A program made the position numbers and the translations under genes. 12,013 bases of DNA from an uncultured Parabacteroides sp. (GTDB taxonomy: Bacteria > Bacteroidota > Bacteroidia > Bacteroidales > Tannerellaceae). The notes beneath the pieces are model-generated. The model saw only the letters and a list, made by a program, of their open reading frames with translations. It was not told the DNA's origin and ran no database searches. Of this stretch, positions 6,909 through 12,013 are shown one piece after another (the stretch's first letter is position 1; the number at the start of each line of letters is the position of its first letter). The stretch covers positions 1 through 12,013 of the forward strand of contig CAMTPG010000050.1 of assembly GCA_947074335.1 (NCBI GenBank). Direction: 5' to 3'.

Positions 6909-8475
6909 ATCTGTTGATATGAAACAAACTACTATCTACTCTATTCCACCATCTTTGGCAGAGCGAAACAGACTGCGTAGTCTGATTATTTCGTTCATGA
7001 ACGATCATGCCTGTATTCCTCCCTTATCGATGGAACGACTACATGAATTATCTGCTAAACTTATTGATGATCATGCATTAGATCCTTCCTGTAAAGGCTG
7101 GATTATGATTGAAATAAACAATAATGCCTGGCGCGAAATTGTGGGTTCAATTCCATTTGATAAACGTATTTTGTTATTGCCTAAATGTTTGAATAATTCA
7201 TCCAAATGTCAGGCAGAAACAGACGAATTCGGATTATTATGCCATCGGTGCAATCACTGCAACATACCTGATCTTCAGGATAAAGCGGATGATTTAGGCA
7301 CAATGAGTATTGTGGCTGAAGGATTTACCTCTGTAATCGGGTTGATTCAAAATCGTGTGGTGGATACAGTGATTGGAGTGGGATGTTTGGAATCACTCGA
7401 AAAAACATTTTCCTTATTAATTGATAATGCAGTGCCGGGAATTGCAATTCCTTTAAATAAATCGGGATGCAAAAATACAACTGTCGATTTTGATTATGTC
7501 ACCGAATGGTTGAATTTCAGATCACATAAATCATATCATCTTATGGATTATGATCAGTTAAAGGCGGAAGTGCAAAGCTGGTTCAGCCACGATTCGTTAT
7601 CTGTTTTATTCTCCTCACAAACAGGTGCTTCACGCATCGCCATGGATTGGATGAGTGGCGACGGACAACGCTGGCGTCCTTATCTGCTGGCTACGGTTTA
7701 TCAGTCTATAACCGGACAACAGCATATTCCGCAAGAGGTTAAATGGGCTGCTGTTGCCGTGGAATGTTTTCATAAAGCCTCATTAATTCATGATGATATT
7801 CAGGATAATGATACCGAACGATATGGAAAAAAGACACTGGGTGCTATTTATGGAAATCCTATTGCCATTAATATCGGAGATGTTTTGCTGGGTGAAGGAT
7901 ATCGGCTTTTGGCACGATGCGAACAGACTGAACTGATTCGTATTGCTTCGGATGCACATATTTCGCTTTGTCAGGGTCAGGGCATGGAATTGGAATGGAG
8001 TAATAATCCGGTTCCGTTTACCATGGATTTTGTGCTGGATATTTTTTGTAATAAAACAGTACCTGCTTTTGATGTCTCTTTGATTATGGGTGTGATTTGT
8101 GCGAAAGGAGATAAGCGTTTAATACAGGTGTTAAATGAGTACTCCAAAGCATTGGGTATAGCGTATCAGTTACTTGACGATATCGATGATTTCAATAATG
8201 ATGCTCCGCTTGCAGTTCGTCCTTCGGCTGTTTTGGCAAAATTATGTGAGCTGAAAAATGATGAAGCGTTCACACAGGATTTATTACATGCAAATAATAT
8301 AAAAGAATTGCTTCGGGAAAAAGCTAATTACCCGGTTTTGCAACAAGCGCTTCAGGAAATTCATACACTGGCAGAAGTTTATCGGAAAGAGGCTTTAGAG
8401 ATACTGAATGATCCGATTGTTAATATCGAATTGAAACGACTTTTATTTCGTGTTACGAAACGTATTTTAAAATAG
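6901..8475 (+). CDS. DUF116 - polyprenyl (isoprenyl) diphosphate synthase fusion
   Basis: A 524-residue two-domain protein. Residues about 75-195 look like DUF116: LLLPKCL, then a cysteine cluster with C96, C103, C114, C117 and C120 (CHRCNHC), then VVDTVIGVGCLES and AVPGIAIPL. From about 240 it is a class I trans-prenyltransferase (FPP/GGPP synthase family): first aspartate-rich motif in LIHDDIQDND (D298, D299, D302), GKKTLGAIYG, GDVLLGEG, and second motif YQLLDDIDDF (from D426). It would condense isopentenyl diphosphate with an allylic diphosphate. Small residues (A, S) five and four positions before the first DDxxD lack the aromatic stop of short-chain FPP synthases, suggesting C20 or longer (inference). 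ATG 6901 is preferred, overlapping the radical SAM stop by 8 bases; ATG 6919 and a TTG at 6886 are alternatives. DUF116 has no established function; the cysteines suggest metal binding. Confidence 0.87.
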   Translation: MDKSVDMKQTTIYSIPPSLAERNRLRSLIISFMNDHACIPPLSMERLHELSAKLIDDHALDPSCKGWIMIEINNNAWREIVGSIPFDKRILLLPKCLNNSSKCQAETDEFGLLCHRCNHCNIPDLQDKADDLGTMSIVAEGFTSVIGLIQNRVVDTVIGVGCLESLEKTFSLLIDNAVPGIAIPLNKSGCKNTTVDFDYVTEWLNFRSHKSYHLMDYDQLKAEVQSWFSHDSLSVLFSSQTGASRIAMDWMSGDGQRWRPYLLATVYQSITGQQHIPQEVKWAAVAVECFHKASLIHDDIQDNDTERYGKKTLGAIYGNPIAINIGDVLLGEGYRLLARCEQTELIRIASDAHISLCQGQGMELEWSNNPVPFTMDFVLDIFCNKTVPAFDVSLIMGVICAKGDKRLIQVLNEYSKALGIAYQLLDDIDDFNNDAPLAVRPSAVLAKLCELKNDEAFTQDLLHANNIKELLREKANYPVLQQALQEIHTLAEVYRKEALEILNDPIVNIELKRLLFRVTKRILK

Positions 8476-8480
8476 GAAAT

Positions 8481-9368
8481 ATGACAAAGACAATATCCAT
8501 GCGGCTTTTTCAATGCCTGCAACAAGCTATACGCATGTTGTCTGCTGATTCTTTGGCTATTGTCAGACAGTTTGTGCTTTCGCAACAACTGCCGGACAGC
8601 TCGTTTATGAATAAAAACGGGCAGTCTGATTTATATTATACGGCTTTTGGCTGGATGTTGATTTATATATTGGATATTCAAACCGATCCGGAAAAAATGA
8701 GAGCTTATCTGAAAAAACAGGTTGTTAATGAGTGGGATCTTATTCATAACGCGGCCCGGATTCGTTGCTGGTTATTAACAGAGTTGATAAAAAGAGGAAG
8801 ATTTCATTTTTTAATAACATATCTTTTTAATCAGAAATATGGCGATAATGCGGCCGGTCTGAAATTCAATGATTCTGAATTTAATACGCCTTATGAGCTT
8901 TATATCCGTTTGTCTATGCTGGAGGATTCAAGCCGGAAACAAATAAACCGGAAAAAGATGTTATCGGATCTTGCCTTATTTCAGTTGCCCGACGGAGGAT
9001 ATTCGAACCGGTTATACAATGCATCTTATGCAACCAATGCCACATCGGCCGCTTTGATGGTTTACGGACAGTTAGAGGGATATAATAATCCGGAACAAAC
9101 TGATTTTTTATGCAAGCAACAACATGCATCCGGTGGTTTTTGTGCGGCACAAAATGCGCCGGTTCCGGATTTGCTTTCTACGGCCACGGTCTTATTTACA
9201 TTGTATAATTATGGAATAAAGCCGGCCGTTGATCCTCTCGATTTTATAGATGCACACTGGCATGAATCGGGTGGTTTTACTGCCACATTATTAGATGATC
9301 ATTGTGATGTTGAATATACTTTTTACGGACTCTTAGCATTAGGAACAACAGTATGGAAAAGAAAATAA
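8481..9368 (+). CDS. Prenyltransferase/squalene-oxidase-repeat alpha/alpha-barrel protein
   Basis: A 295-residue protein of the alpha/alpha-toroid superfamily that includes protein prenyltransferase beta subunits and squalene cyclases. Family signs are SDLYYTAFGWM (49-59), QLPDGGY (168-174), QHASGGF (214-220), VPDLLSTATVLFTLYNYG (228-245) and ESGGF (262-266) before EYTFYGLLALG. It has no DxDD motif, so it is unlikely to be a class II cyclase on its own. Where zinc-dependent protein prenyltransferases have a D-x-x-H-T ligand motif, this protein reads DVEYT (276-280), with Tyr for the zinc-binding His, so ordinary protein prenylation is doubtful. It starts 5 bases after the synthase stop and overlaps the cyclase gene by 16 bases, which suggests a partner or subunit of that cyclase, or a separate prenyl-binding enzyme. 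The fold is confident; the activity is unknown. Confidence 0.83.
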   Translation: MTKTISMRLFQCLQQAIRMLSADSLAIVRQFVLSQQLPDSSFMNKNGQSDLYYTAFGWMLIYILDIQTDPEKMRAYLKKQVVNEWDLIHNAARIRCWLLTELIKRGRFHFLITYLFNQKYGDNAAGLKFNDSEFNTPYELYIRLSMLEDSSRKQINRKKMLSDLALFQLPDGGYSNRLYNASYATNATSAALMVYGQLEGYNNPEQTDFLCKQQHASGGFCAAQNAPVPDLLSTATVLFTLYNYGIKPAVDPLDFIDAHWHESGGFTATLLDDHCDVEYTFYGLLALGTTVWKRK

Positions 9369-11071
9369 ATGAAATGCGTGCGGGTTTGCAAAAAGAATTA
9401 TTAGATCGCAAACCTGAAAATGCCATCTGGCGCGGATTTTTATCATCCAGTGCCATAGCTACCTCTGTAAGTGTTTTTGCTCTTTTTTCTATCGATAAGG
9501 AAAAATACCGGAAACAGATTGAACAGGGCGCAAAATGGCTTCGTGAAACCATGCATCCTGAAGGTTCGTGGGGAGACAGTCCGGAAAGTCCTTCAAATCT
9601 CACAGCCACCTTGTTGAGTTATGCGGCTTTATATGCAGTTGATTCGGCACCACAGGCAGCCGGAAACTATTTAAAAGAGCGGTTCGGAGGAGCTTCAGAT
9701 CATCATATTATCGACGGAGTACTGGGTTATTATGGTAAAGATTTGACCTTCTCGGTACCCATTCTGGTGATGTGTGGGTTAACAGGTGTGATTCATTCCT
9801 GGGATAAAATACCTAATTTGCCTTTCGAACTGGCCGTACTGCCTCAGAAATTATTCAAACATCTGCAATTGCCGGTAGTGAGCTATGCCATACCTGCATT
9901 AATTGCCGTGGGTTTGTTATTACATAAAAAGAAAAAGAGAAATCTGACATCACCCGTGCGCGATTTGTTTATCGAAAAATCATTAGCCGTATTAATTAAA
10001 CTACAACCCGAACATGGCGGATTTCTGGAAGCTGCACCTCTTACCTCGTTTGTATCGATGTGTATGGCGCATGCGGGATTGAAATCGCATCCCGTTACTG
10101 AAAAGGCGGCTTCTTTTCTTTACAATACGGTACGCGATAACGGAGCCTGGCCTATCGATACGGATTTATCATGCTGGGTAACGGCTTTGAGTGTAAAAGC
10201 ACTGGGCGATGCAGTTCCGGATAAAAAGAGACTGGAACAACAAATAAAAGCAAATGCCTTTAAAACCGTGCATCCTTTTACGGGAGCACAAAAAGGAGGT
10301 TGGGGATGGACGGATCTGGCCGGTTCTGTTCCGGATGCAGATGATACATCAGGTGCCTTAGTTGCACTTTATCTGTTATCGGACGCCCGCTATTCCGTGG
10401 AAATAAAAGAAGGGATCGAATGGTTACTTGATTTGCAAAACAGTGATGGCGGTATTCCAACTTTTTGTAAAGGGTGGGGGAAACTGCCTTTCGACAGAAG
10501 CAGTCCGGATATCACGGCGCATGCCATTCTGGCTATTGAATTATGGATGGATCATTTACCGGAATATTTGCAACAACGATGCCGGAAAGCTCTGGTACGG
10601 ATGTTTAACTGGCTTGAAAAAAATCAGACATCCGAGGGCGCACTAATTCCGCTTTGGTTTGGCGATCAGCAGGCAAAAGATGAACGTTCGCCTGTTTATG
10701 GCACAGCTACAACGGTGGAATATTTATCCTTTTCCACGCACGCCACTGCCAGACGAATTTGCGAAAAAGGCATAGCGTATTTACTTAATACACAGCAGGC
10801 AGACGGAGGATGGGGCGGAAATAAGCATGTTTCGTCCAAAATCACACTGACAGCAAAAGCATTGGGAGCCATTGCATCTTTCGATTTCCGAAAACCGGTG
10901 ATCGATTCGGGGCTCAATTATTTATATACAAGATATCAGGAAGGTACATTTTATCAGGCCGAACCTATTGGTCTCTATTTTGCCCGTTTATGGTATTCGG
11001 AAGATTTATATAATATCACCTTTGCATTAAATGCATTAACAATAATAACTAATAAATATGACAATGATTAA
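9353..11071 (+). CDS. Squalene-hopene-cyclase-like class II terpene cyclase
   Basis: A 572-residue terpene cyclase/mutase-family enzyme, somewhat shorter than the roughly 630-residue squalene-hopene cyclases. The catalytic DxDD acid is intact in VPDADDTSGAL (D328-A-D-D331), directly after GGWGW (315-319), just as in squalene-hopene cyclase, so protonation-initiated ring closure is expected. QW-type repeats include HPEGSWG (68-74), QPEHGGF (218-224), NGAWP (263-267), QNSDGGI (372-378) and a canonical QQADGGW (481-487). Residues 154-196 (PNLPFELAVLPQ, then an apolar stretch before HKKKKR) match the region where the cyclase dips into the membrane, so it is probably a monotopic inner-membrane protein. 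It overlaps the previous gene by 16 bases; ATG 9353 is chosen, with ATG 9374 possible. No squalene synthase is present in the window, so the substrate may be squalene from elsewhere or another polyprenyl chain supplied by the neighbouring synthase. Confidence 0.88.
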   Translation: MEKKINEMRAGLQKELLDRKPENAIWRGFLSSSAIATSVSVFALFSIDKEKYRKQIEQGAKWLRETMHPEGSWGDSPESPSNLTATLLSYAALYAVDSAPQAAGNYLKERFGGASDHHIIDGVLGYYGKDLTFSVPILVMCGLTGVIHSWDKIPNLPFELAVLPQKLFKHLQLPVVSYAIPALIAVGLLLHKKKKRNLTSPVRDLFIEKSLAVLIKLQPEHGGFLEAAPLTSFVSMCMAHAGLKSHPVTEKAASFLYNTVRDNGAWPIDTDLSCWVTALSVKALGDAVPDKKRLEQQIKANAFKTVHPFTGAQKGGWGWTDLAGSVPDADDTSGALVALYLLSDARYSVEIKEGIEWLLDLQNSDGGIPTFCKGWGKLPFDRSSPDITAHAILAIELWMDHLPEYLQQRCRKALVRMFNWLEKNQTSEGALIPLWFGDQQAKDERSPVYGTATTVEYLSFSTHATARRICEKGIAYLLNTQQADGGWGGNKHVSSKITLTAKALGAIASFDFRKPVIDSGLNYLYTRYQEGTFYQAEPIGLYFARLWYSEDLYNITFALNALTIITNKYDND

Positions 11072-12013
11072 ACACATTCTTATAACAGGTCTGTTTTCTT
11101 TTTCTTGTTTTTTGGCTTATGCACAAGAAAACATTCAGTGGCGCGGAACTGATCGATCAGGTATTTACCGCGAAGATAATTTATTGAATAAATGGCCTGA
11201 TGAAGGACCCGCTTTGCTTTGGAGTTATGAAGGGCTGGGAGAGGGGCATTCTTCGGTAGCAATTGATAAAGGTAAAATCTATGTTACCGGCATGATTGAT
11301 TCGGACGGTTATATTTTTGTATTTGATGAAAAAGGGAAATTATTAAATAAAAAGAAATACGGAAAAGAGTGGGATAAAAATTATGTCGGCACACGCGGCA
11401 CAATTACACTCAATGATGATAAGGTTTATCTCATCAGCGGGATGGGAGTTATCTATTGTTTCAATCAACAGGATCTTTCGCCGGTCTGGCAAAGAAATAT
11501 GCTAAATGATTTTAATGCTCAGAATATTGAATGGGGCATTAACGAATCTCCTTTGATTATTGATGATAAATTAATTGCCACACCCGGCGGGAAAATCCAA
11601 AATATGGTGGCATTGAATAAACTTAACGGAGAACTCATCTGGAGCTCTGAAGGAGAAAAGGAACAGGCTGCTTATTGTTCTCCTCTTTACATTGAGGATG
11701 TGGAAATTCCACAAATTGTAACAAGAACTTCAGGGCATATCATCGGAATAGATGCTTCGAATGGTAAAAAATTGTGGTCGCATGCTAATCCTCATAAATA
11801 TGCAATTCATGCAAACACTCCGCTGTATCATGATGGTATGATTTTAATATCGGGCGGTTCGGGCACAGGTGCAACCATGCTGCAATTACAAAACGGCGGG
11901 CGGAATGTAAAAGAGATCTGGAAAACCGATAAACTGGAAAACCTGCTGGGCGGACTCGTAAAAATAGGCGATTATGTTTACGGATCGGGAGAAAGCAATA
12001 AAAACTGGTTTTG
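11064..12013 (+). CDS. Exported PQQ-like beta-propeller protein, 3'-partial
   Basis: This gene runs past the right edge of the window without a stop. It starts inside the end of the cyclase gene: ATG 11064 overlaps by 8 bases, and an in-frame ATG at 11058 is the alternative. From 11064 the first 20 residues are a signal peptide (MIKHILITGLFSFSCFLAYA, cleavage before QENIQW). The mature part opens with a WRGTDRSG motif and carries propeller-blade motifs FNQQDLSPVW, LNKLNGELIW and IDASNGKKLW with intervening GKIYV, DKVYLI and DKLIA strands. It is a paralogue of the protein at 1851-3152; both have LL-x-x-WP-x-EGP-x-x-x-W early in the mature chain. As the last visible gene of the operon, it is the only one predicted to be exported, which hints that the pathway's product or a partner acts at the envelope. 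Cofactor binding is not shown. Confidence 0.87.
   Translation, partial: MIKHILITGLFSFSCFLAYAQENIQWRGTDRSGIYREDNLLNKWPDEGPALLWSYEGLGEGHSSVAIDKGKIYVTGMIDSDGYIFVFDEKGKLLNKKKYGKEWDKNYVGTRGTITLNDDKVYLISGMGVIYCFNQQDLSPVWQRNMLNDFNAQNIEWGINESPLIIDDKLIATPGGKIQNMVALNKLNGELIWSSEGEKEQAAYCSPLYIEDVEIPQIVTRTSGHIIGIDASNGKKLWSHANPHKYAIHANTPLYHDGMILISGGSGTGATMLQLQNGGRNVKEIWKTDKLENLLGGLVKIGDYVYGSGESNKNWF

Noticed and set aside
9294..9308. DDHCD in the barrel protein (residues 272-276), resembling a DDxxD terpene synthase motif
   Set aside because: The position matches the C-terminal repeat of the barrel fold, not a class I synthase active site, and no NSE/DTE partner motif is seen.

Overview
The window looks like chromosomal DNA from a member of Bacteroidota, most likely a Bacteroidales-type organism. 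The support is indirect: moderate, AT-leaning base composition, almost no Shine-Dalgarno sequences before the starts, matches to the Bacteroides -7 promoter element (TAnnTTTG) before two start codons, and familiar family types (Planctomycete/Bacteroidota-style PQQ-like propellers, a CobW-type GTPase, a MIP channel). No rRNA, tRNA, CRISPR array, insertion sequence or origin was seen.

Layout. (1) 1-1616: the 3' part of a gene for a DNA2/Upf1-like SF1 helicase with a C-terminal PD-(D/E)XK/DUF2726-like nuclease domain. Its ATP-binding N-terminus lies upstream of the window. (2) 1617-1850: AT-rich spacer with a possible terminator and a possible promoter. (3) 1851-3152: exported PQQ-like beta-propeller protein, ending at a perfect bidirectional terminator (3205-3250). 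(4) 3264-4821, minus strand: a COG0523/CobW-type GTPase preceded by only the C-terminal half of a MIP/aquaporin channel. The first half, with the first NPA box, is missing, so this is probably a decayed gene. (5) 4984 to the window end, plus strand: a tightly packed six-gene operon, with genes overlapping or 5 bases apart, headed by a recognisable promoter. In order it encodes a two-cluster 4Fe-4S ferredoxin with an unassigned N-terminal domain; a radical SAM enzyme; a fusion of DUF116 to an isoprenyl diphosphate synthase; a squalene/prenyltransferase-type alpha/alpha-barrel protein; a squalene-hopene-cyclase-like class II terpene cyclase with an intact DxDD motif; and a second exported PQQ-like propeller that runs off the window.

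How the genes may work together (inference). The synthase domain would make a long prenyl diphosphate, the DxDD cyclase would cyclise a polyprenyl chain by protonation, and the radical SAM enzyme, fed electrons by the ferredoxin, would carry out a radical modification. This resembles hopanoid biosynthesis (cyclase plus radical SAM HpnH), but no squalene synthase is visible and the DUF116 fusion and the second barrel protein are not part of the hopanoid route. I consider this operon the most interesting part of the window: a candidate uncharacterised cyclic terpenoid or terpenoid-lipid pathway. The half aquaporin lies immediately beside the operon's promoter and may mark a rearrangement or insertion boundary.
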